A stretch of DNA of 64,000 nt. Origin: Candidatus Nitrosotenuis cloacae. GTDB taxonomy: Archaea; Thermoproteota; Nitrososphaeria; Nitrososphaerales; Nitrosopumilaceae. The stretch is from assembly GCF_000955905.1 (NCBI RefSeq), contig NZ_CP011097.1, positions 1 to 64,000 on the forward strand, given 5' to 3'. The translations under genes and the position numbers were made by a program. The notes under the pieces were generated by a model that saw only the letters and a list, made by a program, of their open reading frames with translations, was not told where the DNA came from and ran no database searches. Positions 53,153-61,940 of this stretch are shown piece after piece (the stretch's first letter is position 1; each line of letters starts with the position of its first letter).

Positions 53153-53920
53153 ATGGGCAAGATTGTAGTGTTTGATTCCGGATTAGGATCACTGTCTGTA
53201 ATACAAGCAATTCGGAAAACCACCAAGGCAGACATTGTTTATTTTGCTGATCAGAAAAACTATCCATATGGAACAAAAAATACCAGAGAACTTGGGAAAA
53301 TAATTGAATACACAATCCACACATTACAGGAAAAATTTAATCCAGACATCATAGTTGTTGGCTCTAATACCCCAACCGTTTTGTTTCCAGATCTGTTTAC
53401 AAATGATACCATATTGGGAGTGTCTCCTCCCCTACCTGATGCCATAAAATACACCAAAACAGGATCTATTGCGGTTCTTGGAACTTTGGCTACAATAAAT
53501 AGCAGACATCTAAACAATCAGATCACTAATACAATCCCAAAAAATATTTTGATAACTAAAATAGATTCTACGGAATTAATTGATCTTGTTGAAGCTGGGA
53601 AATTCCTTAATGATATAAAATATTGCAAAAGCAAAATAAAAAATGTTCTAAAAAATATTTTTTCTTTAAAAAAAATTGATGTTGCAACTCTATCCAGTAC
53701 ACATCTACCATTTCTTGACTCATTACTCAAAGAAATGTTTCCAAACATTCTTTTTTTGGATCCGGCCGTATCTGTTGCACAACAAATTCTAAAAAATAAA
53801 AAATTTCATCCATCACAAAAAAACTCATTGAACATCTATGCTTCAGGCAATGTAAAAAATCTCCAAACTAAGTTAGAAAAATTACAAATTAAAAATAAAA
53901 TTCATCATCTAGAGTTTTGA
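53153..53920 (+). CDS. Glutamate racemase (MurI)-like protein with both catalytic cysteines replaced
   Basis: The 255-residue protein has the Asp/Glu racemase framework: VFDSGLGSLSVIQAI at residues 5-19, FADQKNYPYGTKNT, and DPAVSVAQQIL. The first catalytic Cys in CNTA/T is Ser71 (GSNTPT), and the second in GCTHYP is Ser182 (SSTHLP). Racemisation by the two-base Cys mechanism is therefore unlikely; another reaction or a binding role is possible. The base composition is markedly AT-rich compared with the genes before 52 kb. Archaea lack peptidoglycan, so the role is unclear. Confidence 0.83.
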   Translation: MGKIVVFDSGLGSLSVIQAIRKTTKADIVYFADQKNYPYGTKNTRELGKIIEYTIHTLQEKFNPDIIVVGSNTPTVLFPDLFTNDTILGVSPPLPDAIKYTKTGSIAVLGTLATINSRHLNNQITNTIPKNILITKIDSTELIDLVEAGKFLNDIKYCKSKIKNVLKNIFSLKKIDVATLSSTHLPFLDSLLKEMFPNILFLDPAVSVAQQILKNKKFHPSQKNSLNIYASGNVKNLQTKLEKLQIKNKIHHLEF

Positions 53921-54108
53921 TCATATTTTTTGTTTGATCAAAAATCAAGCCCAAAATAATTTTTTTCCAAAAATATTTCTAGATCTCAGATCAAAAATAA
54001 AAACACCATTCTGGTATCGTTCTAGCTTGGTTTTGCCATACTGGCACTAGGTTTTTCTTCAAAATTCCTCATTGCTTATGTCAATTTTTTGCTGATCAAT
54101 CACTGTAA

Positions 54109-54207
54109 ATGTCAAGAAAAATCGAATCATCATTTGCTGATTTTCTAGTGTCGACAGCACTGTATTCCCAAAAATCAACTCTGATGTTTTCAAAAAAATC
54201 GGAGTGA
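54109..54207 (+). CDS. Possible 32-residue leader peptide overlapping the giant surface-protein start
   Basis: An ATG at 54109 opens a 32-codon frame whose TGA (54205-54207) overlaps the GTG start of the next gene (GTGA at 54204). This resembles the tight overlaps seen between real coupled genes here. The peptide (SRKIESSFADFLVSTALYSQ) has no known family. The rest of the gap 53921-54108 is AT-rich with a TTTGATCAAAAATCAAG stretch and no gene. It may equally be fortuitous. Confidence 0.3.
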   Translation: MSRKIESSFADFLVSTALYSQKSTLMFSKKSE

Positions 54208-57200
54208 AAAATTTGAATAATCTGAAATTAATTTCTGCAACTTTAGTTTTGGTACTTTTGATTTCATCCTTTTCATCATCATATGGAATAATTGAAAAAT
54301 TTGAAAATCACGAAAAAACAGAATTAACTAACAATGTTCAACAAGTCAGATCGATAAACCCCTCATTCAACATATTGCTTAGCATTAATGATCCTACATT
54401 AAAAATTAAAAATCAAGAACTTGTTGTTGTCTTGCACAAAACTCCGACAGTATCCCGTAATTTGATCCTCCATGAAGGAATCATAGTTTCCAATGCAAAG
54501 GAAGACGGTAGCTCTATTGTATTGTTAAAACATGATTTCAATAAAGCTATACTTCAAAGAATTTTCAATGATCGGAAATATTTGCTTGATGATAGTATAG
54601 GTCTACCGTTATATTATGATACAGATACTCAGATATACAAGAGTATAGGTGCCTACCTATCTGACCAAATTCCTGAATTCCTTTTATTTAATTTTGATCA
54701 AAAAATTCTTGATCAGTTTTTAGTCTTACCATTACTGACTGATCGTCTGTCAGAAAAATCTGATCTTGATTATTTCTACAATATAAGGAACACTCTATTA
54801 TCTGCCACTGGTACAGCTCTGCACCCATCTGGGCCATTGCTTATTTTATTTGCCTTTTCGGCATTTGCTGTCATTATTAGATCCGAAGATCCTAAATCAC
54901 AAATTCATGATTATAAAAAGCTTTTATCATCTGTTTTCATGTTATTACTAATTTCATCTGCAGTCGTTACTCCATTGTCTATAGCAGATTCGTATTACGC
55001 ACACGCAGAACCCTACTCTAATTCTACTACAGAGCTAGGCTCATCTAATGTCTATTCATCCGTTAATGCTACCACTCAGGCAGTTAATGACCCACAGCTC
55101 AGCCCATTGGAGTTCAATAATTACACATCCATAGAGACACAATCACAAAATGCCACCCAAACCATCACCAATTCCACCATAACCGTCCCATCCAATGCCA
55201 CCCAAACCATCACCAATTCCACCATAACCGTCCCATCCAATGCCACCCAAACCATCACCAATTCCACCATAACCGTCCCATCCAATGCCACCCAAACCAT
55301 CACCAATTCCACATTCACAAACTCTACAATCCAGACTCCAACCCAGTCATGGAGCTTTAACAGCATCGTCAATGGATCGCAGTTTGTAGGAGATGTTCAG
55401 CTAAATCAGACTGGAATTACATTAGATGGTGGTTTTATCCGATCAAACGGAACCCAGACAGCAAATATGACAGGACTGTCAATTACCGCCTGGATAAATC
55501 CAGATTATTCCAATGCGGCATCTTCAATGACCATAATATCAAAAGAGAACGCCTTTGAGCTTACACTAAACAACAATCTCATTCCACAGAGAACAGCAAT
55601 CTTTTCTGTCTTTGATGGCATACGATGGCACCAAGTTCAGACCATTACCCAAATAGGCGAAAACTGGTCACACATTGCAGCAACATTCAATGGAACCAAC
55701 ATTGCAATATACACAAACGGCACCATATCCAGCACTACAAAAACAACCAACACAATATCATTAAACGACGCAGGAATAATCCAACAGGCCGTTCCAGAGA
55801 TATCAAACTCTGAATCAGATGTAGTAATTGGCGCAACACTAGATACACGAGCAATAGATGCAGCAGAAAACGCATTCTCTGGAAGTATAGATCAGGTCCA
55901 AATCTATGACAAATATCTTACAGCAGAACAAGTAATGCAAATCTACATCCAAACCTTACCATTGATTTTGACTAAATCAATTGTAAACCAAACAATACCA
56001 GTAATCTTACCACCAGTAAACTTGCTAAACAATACAAACATCAATGGAACACTGAACACAAACGCAACTGAAATTATCATAATTCCTCCACAAGCAGTAA
56101 ACCAAACCAAACAAATGACAGTATCTGCATGGATAATTCCACAATATGAAAAGACATCAGATGAGCTCACAGTAATCTCAAAAGAAAACTCATTTGCACT
56201 ATCTGTTAACAATGCACTAGATCCTCGTCACACTGCCAAATTTACAGTCTTTGATGGTATCCGATGGACAGATTTGTTTGGCAGAAACCAAATAAACAGC
56301 CTCACTCTGATCACAGCAGTAGTCAACAACACACAGATCTCACTATACATCAATGGAACCTTGCATGATTCAAAGGAAATTCCGGACTCTATCATAATCT
56401 CAGATGGTGCGCTCACTCTGACCCCTGCAGAAGTGGCAAACTCTGGCTCTGAAATTATTGTTGGTGCATATCAATCCACACTACGAGGTGAATCACAACT
56501 AACAAACAAGTTTTCTGGAACAATCCAAGAGCCCCTGATCTACCCAAGAGCATTATCGGATTCTGAAATTAAAGAACTTTACATTGTAAACCTACCACAA
56601 GAAATCACAATCTCTCTTTTCGAATCCATGGAAGTTTTCATTGATGTACAAAACTTATCATCTGATGTTAATGGCACCATCAAATTTGATGAAGCATTTG
56701 GACTTGGGGATCATGTGCAAATTACACTAAACCAGGCATCTGAGCAAACCAAATCAACAATTCTAATTGATGAGCGAGGAAAAGACTACCACAAAGTAGA
56801 GTTCACAAACGGAACTGGTTATGTTGAGCTTGGTCTTCCAGAATGGGTTTATGATAATTCGACAAATAAGTTTGTAGACAGCATTGCAACAGAAACAAAC
56901 TCAGACATTGTTGTGGATTCTATGCAGATTCCATTCAAGTTTGATAAAACAGATTGCTCTGCATCAATATTTGAGCAAGGAAGAATGAACAAGAATCTTG
57001 CTCGCATAATTGACAAATATTACTGGAAAGTGATGGAGTCAAGCGATGGTTCTAACTGGAATGAAAGCCCAGTAAACAATGCAATCTGCTCTGTTACCAA
57101 GATAGAAAACTCCACAGGCTTGTTCATCAATGCAGTACGAGAAAATAAGCACTCACAGTTCATCACCATTTTTGGTAAGAAAGTCGATCAACCACTAGAA

Positions 57201-60200
57201 GTATTCCTATACTATACCAACAAGGACATAAACGCAACAAGCACAAAGATTGGGTTCGTTTCTCACATGCAAGGAATTGATACTGACGAAATTGATCTTG
57301 GCGATGAGCAGCTAGCAACAGATACCAAAGTGCAAGAAAAGAAGATCAAAAAACAACTAAAGAAGCTGCTTAACAAAAACGACAAAGACGATAATTTAGA
57401 CACACTAAAAGAGCTCAAATCATCCCAAAAATCAACCAAACTCAAGGCATCTTTGTCCAAGGAATTTGCGATAAACCGAGAGGGCAAAAAATCATTGCTC
57501 TTTGATTATTCAAAAGCACACAAAGAATTCAAACAAGTCCATATTGAAAACAAAAATGGCAAACTGGAAACAGTAGTTGAATTCCTTGACTCTGCACAAG
57601 TAGCAGAACCTGGAGAGACAATCTTCCTTGATCCGGTGTTTGGCTTCTCTACTGGCACTAATATCCTAATAACAACCTCTGGTGCAACTGGTACTAGCTG
57701 TCCTACCCCAACTACCAAGCAATCTGCTGTGGGATCACCGCTTCTCAGAATTAGACAATCTACTTCGGCCACAAGTCCTGCATGTTCACGTATAGCCACT
57801 GAATGGAACATCTCGACCATCCCAGATGATGCAATCATCCAAGATACCAGAATGCGCTTTGATATCAGTGCTGTTGCGGGAGGAGGAAGGAGTGTTGACA
57901 TTAACTCAATGGAGCTAAGCCCTGTAACCATAACATCTCCTGGAACAATTTGGACTGATATTGGAAACGGTACCACATTTGCATCAAATCTCTTAAACAG
58001 TACTACAACAGGAACTGATAAAACATCTGATTTGGGGGCTAGCGCAGATACTGACCTACAAAACAATCTTGTGAGTGATTGGTGGGCAGTGGGAATCAAG
58101 GCCAACAGTGAAACAAGAGATGGAACTCTACACACAAGCACATTCACAGGAATAGAGCTTCGAGTCCAATACCAAAGAAGTGCTTCTATGACACAAAATC
58201 TAGGAATTACAGATGTACTCATAAAGACCACAACAAAACGACTCACAGAAAATCTTGGATTCACAACCGCTGTTTTAGCAACAAAGAGAAAAACACTCAC
58301 AGAAAACCTTGGAATCCTTGATACTATTACCAACAATGCAATTATCACTGTAACCAAATCTGTTACGGAAAACCTTGGCATGACAGATACTCTAACAACT
58401 ACTGTTTCTAGAACACGTTCACTCACAGAGAACTTAGGCGTTACTGATAATGTATTTGCATCAACATCATCATTTTCAAAAACACTCACAGAAAACCTTG
58501 GCATGGAATCCAATGCAATCTCAGCCTCAACTAAACTAAAAACTCTTACAGAAAGCTTGGGAACGACAGATATAACAACAACAACCTCTACCAAAACACA
58601 ATCACTCACAGAGAATTTTGGCATCAGAGATAACATTTCTACTTCACCACTAATTTCACTCACAGAAAGACTAGGTATAACAACTACAGCTACTGCATCG
58701 CTGACAAACAAAGCCATTCAGGAAAACCTTGGCATGACAGATCAAGTATCGACAAGAATATCCAAACTCTCACTCACAGAGAACCTCGGAATAGTTGACA
58801 CCAGAATCTGTGAAATCTGTCTCACTCAAACTCAGCATGCATATGTAGAGCAGACAACCAGACAAACAAGTACCAGCACATCCTATGTTGACATTTCTGG
58901 CGCCACCATCAGCTCATCTAGCTTTACTGCTGGCAAAAAATACCTCTTAGTGTTTACTGCCTTAGTTGATGGAAATAATGTAAATGGCAACTTTGGAATC
59001 CAGGCAGTACATGGTGCAACGGCATTCACAGGCAGTGAGATGATAGTCGAACCACAAACAACCACTACAAGAACCACCTATCACTGGTTTACCGTATGGA
59101 CTGCAGAATCAGGCCAAGATGTAAAATTACAATTCAGGACACTAATCGGTACAGACACAGTTGGTGCGGATCAAATCACCATGTTTGCACTAAACCTAAG
59201 CGATGATCTAGTTGAAGACCAGGACTGGAAATATGTCACAAACACAACACCGGCATCACTATCCACCACATTTGGCTCTCGCGCAAGTGCCACAATTACC
59301 CCAAGCACTCCGGGTGAAGACTGGCTAGTCATGGGAACTGCAACCCACACCGGATTTGCAAGTGGTGATGATCTTAACATCAGACTTGCAAGAAGCGGAG
59401 AGGCAACATCAAGCCAGCCGGACTTTAGACAAGAAACAGAAGACCTTACAAACGATATAATGCTCCACTCCCCATTCAGGGTATTCAATCTGGGTAGCGC
59501 CTCAAACACATTCACAGTAGAAAGTGCATCAGTTGGCGGAAGCAGTGGAACCCATCAGTCTAGTGCCATATTCCTCATAAACCTAGACAAATTCAAGCAA
59601 GACTATTCCAGCTACACAGAGGCAAACCTGGATCTTTCCGCAACCAACTATGCAACCGAAGTACAAACACTGTCTGCAACCATTGCATGTCCTGCAGACG
59701 TGTGGGCAATGGGTACATTTGCAACCGACATGAACACTGCAGGCATCTACACCAAGGGCAGACTGCAAATAAACAACCTGGATAGCCCTGCAACTCAGAC
59801 CACTGACAGCTACCAGCAAGGGGACTCGTGGGTCGGAACGGATGAGCTTCCACTGCAATACCAAGCAGTAGCAAATCTGTCTGTTGGCACCCACACAATA
59901 GACCTCGATGCATCAACAGAGGCAGCAACATCTGGCCGTTCAGCAGAAGACAGACAACTCTTTGTCATATCATTGGTGCCAAAGAACCGTCTCAACCTAA
60001 AGGCTCTAACAGAGAACTTGGGAGTAACTGGCACTACTACTGGAACATTTTCAAAATCCTTTACAGAGAACTTGGGAATTACATCTCAAACTGATATTGC
60101 CAAGAAACAATCACTCACAGAAAACTTAGGAATGACATCTCAAGCAGCTACTACAGGAGTAAAGTTACTCACAGAGAATCTAGGAATGACAGATAACACA

Positions 60201-61940
60201 ATAAGATCTTCTACTAGATCAATAACTGAAAATCTAGGAGTTACAGACGTATCCGTAGCTTCTGTATCTAAATATCTAATCTCATTCACAGAAAACCTTG
60301 GCATAACTAGTGCTACAAGAAACTCAGCTACAATCTCACTCACAGAAAACTTGGGAATGACATCTCAAGCAGCTACTACAGGAGTAAAGTTACTCACAGA
60401 GAATCTAGGAATGACTGCAACTGCAGAGCAACAACGTGCAGTGCTCTTACAAGAAAACCTTGGTATCCTTGACACCATGACTGTCACCAGAACACAATCA
60501 CTCACAGAGAACCTCGGAATAGTTGACACCAGAATCTGTGAAATCTGTCTCACTCAAACTCAGCATGCATATGTAGAGCAGACAACCAGACAAACAAGCA
60601 CCAGCACATCCTATGTTGACATTTCTGGCGCCACCATCAGCTCATCTAGCTTTACTGCTGGCAAAAAATACCTCTTGGTGTTAACCGCACAAGTTGACGG
60701 AAGTGATAGCAATGGCAATTTCGGAATCCAAACAGTGCACGGAAGCACAGCATTCACAGGTAGCGAAATGGTAGTAGAGCCACAAACAACCACTACAAGA
60801 ACCACCTATCACTGGTTCACTGTGTGGACTGCAGTGGCAAGCGAGGATGTAAAGCTCCAATTCAGAACACTTTCTGGAACCCATACCGTAGGAGCAGACC
60901 AAATCACCATGTTTGCACTAAACCTAAGCGATGATCTAGTTGAAGATCAGGACTGGAAATATGTCACAAACACAACACCGGCATCACTATCCACCACATT
61001 TGGCTCTCGCGCAAGTACCACAATCGCTCCAAGCATAACAGGAGAAGACTGGCTTGTAATGGGAACAGCAACACACACTGGTATACCAGTTGGAAGACAA
61101 ATAGACATCCGACTTGCAAGAAGCGGCGAAGCAACATCGGATCAACCAGAATTCATTCAGGATGTGGAAGATCAAACAAACGATGTAATGCTGCATTCCC
61201 CATTCAGAGTCTTTAATCTAGGTGCTGCCTCGAACACATTCACAGTAGAAAGCGCCGTTAACACAGGTACAATTGGAACCCATCAGTCTAGTGCCATATT
61301 CCTCATAAACCTAGACAAATTCAAGCAAGACTATGCCAGCTACACAGAGGCAAACCTGGATCGTTCCGCAACCAACTATGCAACCGAAGTACAAGCACTG
61401 TCTGCAACCATTGCATGGCCTGCAGACGTGTGGGCAATGGGTACATTTGCAACCGACATGAACACTGCAGGCATCTACACCAAGGGCAGACTGCAAATAA
61501 ACAACCTGGATAGCCCTGCAACTCAGACCACTGACAGCTACCAGCAAGGGGACTCGTGGGCTGGAACGGATGAGCTTCCACTGCAATACCAAGCAGTAGC
61601 AAATCTGTCTGTTGACACCCACACAATAGACCTCGATGCATCAACAGAGGCAGCAACATCTGGCCGTTCAGCAGAAGACAGACAACTCTTTGTCATATCA
61701 TTGGTGCCAAAGAACCGTCTCGACCTAAAGGCTCTAACAGAGAACTTGGGAGTGCTTGATAACATATCTAATACCATCACAGTTTCACTCACAGAGAACC
61801 TCGGCGTCCTTGACACTGTCGCTCCCACCAGAACACAATCACGCACAGAGAACCTCGGCAGCCTTGACACTGTCGCTACCCCCAGAACACAATCACTCTC
61901 AGATAACCTCGGAATGACAGATCAAGTAGCTACCACCTGA
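54204..61940 (+). CDS. Giant repetitive surface protein with two LamG-like domains and LTENLG repeats
   Basis: The 2578-residue protein starts at GTG. Signal segment (LKLISATLVLVLLISSFSSS), an N-terminal domain, then two hydrophobic stretches (about 209-225, 240-262). Three and a fraction Asn/Thr-rich 15-residue repeats follow at 316-369. Two LamG/concanavalin-like domains lie at about 385-590 and 620-780 (ITAWINPDYSN, SAWIIPQYEK). A charged coiled coil spans 1030-1115. The C-terminal half alternates 25 LTENLG-type motifs with two near-identical ~385-residue modules (1532-1930, 2108-2508). Many N-x-T sites suggest glycosylation. Adhesion or an envelope role is inferred. It ends at the first TGA of the 54-bp array. 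Confidence 0.88.
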   Translation: MKNLNNLKLISATLVLVLLISSFSSSYGIIEKFENHEKTELTNNVQQVRSINPSFNILLSINDPTLKIKNQELVVVLHKTPTVSRNLILHEGIIVSNAKEDGSSIVLLKHDFNKAILQRIFNDRKYLLDDSIGLPLYYDTDTQIYKSIGAYLSDQIPEFLLFNFDQKILDQFLVLPLLTDRLSEKSDLDYFYNIRNTLLSATGTALHPSGPLLILFAFSAFAVIIRSEDPKSQIHDYKKLLSSVFMLLLISSAVVTPLSIADSYYAHAEPYSNSTTELGSSNVYSSVNATTQAVNDPQLSPLEFNNYTSIETQSQNATQTITNSTITVPSNATQTITNSTITVPSNATQTITNSTITVPSNATQTITNSTFTNSTIQTPTQSWSFNSIVNGSQFVGDVQLNQTGITLDGGFIRSNGTQTANMTGLSITAWINPDYSNAASSMTIISKENAFELTLNNNLIPQRTAIFSVFDGIRWHQVQTITQIGENWSHIAATFNGTNIAIYTNGTISSTTKTTNTISLNDAGIIQQAVPEISNSESDVVIGATLDTRAIDAAENAFSGSIDQVQIYDKYLTAEQVMQIYIQTLPLILTKSIVNQTIPVILPPVNLLNNTNINGTLNTNATEIIIIPPQAVNQTKQMTVSAWIIPQYEKTSDELTVISKENSFALSVNNALDPRHTAKFTVFDGIRWTDLFGRNQINSLTLITAVVNNTQISLYINGTLHDSKEIPDSIIISDGALTLTPAEVANSGSEIIVGAYQSTLRGESQLTNKFSGTIQEPLIYPRALSDSEIKELYIVNLPQEITISLFESMEVFIDVQNLSSDVNGTIKFDEAFGLGDHVQITLNQASEQTKSTILIDERGKDYHKVEFTNGTGYVELGLPEWVYDNSTNKFVDSIATETNSDIVVDSMQIPFKFDKTDCSASIFEQGRMNKNLARIIDKYYWKVMESSDGSNWNESPVNNAICSVTKIENSTGLFINAVRENKHSQFITIFGKKVDQPLEVFLYYTNKDINATSTKIGFVSHMQGIDTDEIDLGDEQLATDTKVQEKKIKKQLKKLLNKNDKDDNLDTLKELKSSQKSTKLKASLSKEFAINREGKKSLLFDYSKAHKEFKQVHIENKNGKLETVVEFLDSAQVAEPGETIFLDPVFGFSTGTNILITTSGATGTSCPTPTTKQSAVGSPLLRIRQSTSATSPACSRIATEWNISTIPDDAIIQDTRMRFDISAVAGGGRSVDINSMELSPVTITSPGTIWTDIGNGTTFASNLLNSTTTGTDKTSDLGASADTDLQNNLVSDWWAVGIKANSETRDGTLHTSTFTGIELRVQYQRSASMTQNLGITDVLIKTTTKRLTENLGFTTAVLATKRKTLTENLGILDTITNNAIITVTKSVTENLGMTDTLTTTVSRTRSLTENLGVTDNVFASTSSFSKTLTENLGMESNAISASTKLKTLTESLGTTDITTTTSTKTQSLTENFGIRDNISTSPLISLTERLGITTTATASLTNKAIQENLGMTDQVSTRISKLSLTENLGIVDTRICEICLTQTQHAYVEQTTRQTSTSTSYVDISGATISSSSFTAGKKYLLVFTALVDGNNVNGNFGIQAVHGATAFTGSEMIVEPQTTTTRTTYHWFTVWTAESGQDVKLQFRTLIGTDTVGADQITMFALNLSDDLVEDQDWKYVTNTTPASLSTTFGSRASATITPSTPGEDWLVMGTATHTGFASGDDLNIRLARSGEATSSQPDFRQETEDLTNDIMLHSPFRVFNLGSASNTFTVESASVGGSSGTHQSSAIFLINLDKFKQDYSSYTEANLDLSATNYATEVQTLSATIACPADVWAMGTFATDMNTAGIYTKGRLQINNLDSPATQTTDSYQQGDSWVGTDELPLQYQAVANLSVGTHTIDLDASTEAATSGRSAEDRQLFVISLVPKNRLNLKALTENLGVTGTTTGTFSKSFTENLGITSQTDIAKKQSLTENLGMTSQAATTGVKLLTENLGMTDNTIRSSTRSITENLGVTDVSVASVSKYLISFTENLGITSATRNSATISLTENLGMTSQAATTGVKLLTENLGMTATAEQQRAVLLQENLGILDTMTVTRTQSLTENLGIVDTRICEICLTQTQHAYVEQTTRQTSTSTSYVDISGATISSSSFTAGKKYLLVLTAQVDGSDSNGNFGIQTVHGSTAFTGSEMVVEPQTTTTRTTYHWFTVWTAVASEDVKLQFRTLSGTHTVGADQITMFALNLSDDLVEDQDWKYVTNTTPASLSTTFGSRASTTIAPSITGEDWLVMGTATHTGIPVGRQIDIRLARSGEATSDQPEFIQDVEDQTNDVMLHSPFRVFNLGAASNTFTVESAVNTGTIGTHQSSAIFLINLDKFKQDYASYTEANLDRSATNYATEVQALSATIAWPADVWAMGTFATDMNTAGIYTKGRLQINNLDSPATQTTDSYQQGDSWAGTDELPLQYQAVANLSVDTHTIDLDASTEAATSGRSAEDRQLFVISLVPKNRLDLKALTENLGVLDNISNTITVSLTENLGVLDTVAPTRTQSRTENLGSLDTVATPRTQSLSDNLGMTDQVATT
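55149..55310 (+). repeat. 45-bp coding tandem repeat (about 3.6 copies)
   Basis: Three exact 45-base units and most of a fourth encode N-A-T-Q-T-I-T-N-S-T-I-T-V-P-S. Each unit carries two or more N-x-T/S glycosylation sites. It is in frame with the giant protein and likely forms an extended, glycosylated stalk after the N-terminal membrane segment. Copy number could vary between strains. Confidence 0.9.
58770..61758 (+). repeat. Two ~1.26-kb direct repeats inside the giant gene, 1728 bp apart
   Basis: The segment from about 58770 to 60030 recurs at about 60498 to 61758 with a constant offset of 1728 bases. Long stretches match exactly (for example CTCACTCAAACTCAGCATGC at 58821 and 60549), while others differ at scattered sites, including parts of the middle. 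The offset equals 32 times 54, matching the period of the downstream array; this may be coincidence. It encodes the duplicated ~385-residue beta module. Confidence 0.88.

Noticed and set aside
57506-58717. 403-codon open frame on the minus strand within the giant gene
   Set aside because: It is opposite the repetitive LTENLG coding region and mirrors its repeat pattern (recurrent FSVS, VxPR). No start signal or domain; a compositional shadow.
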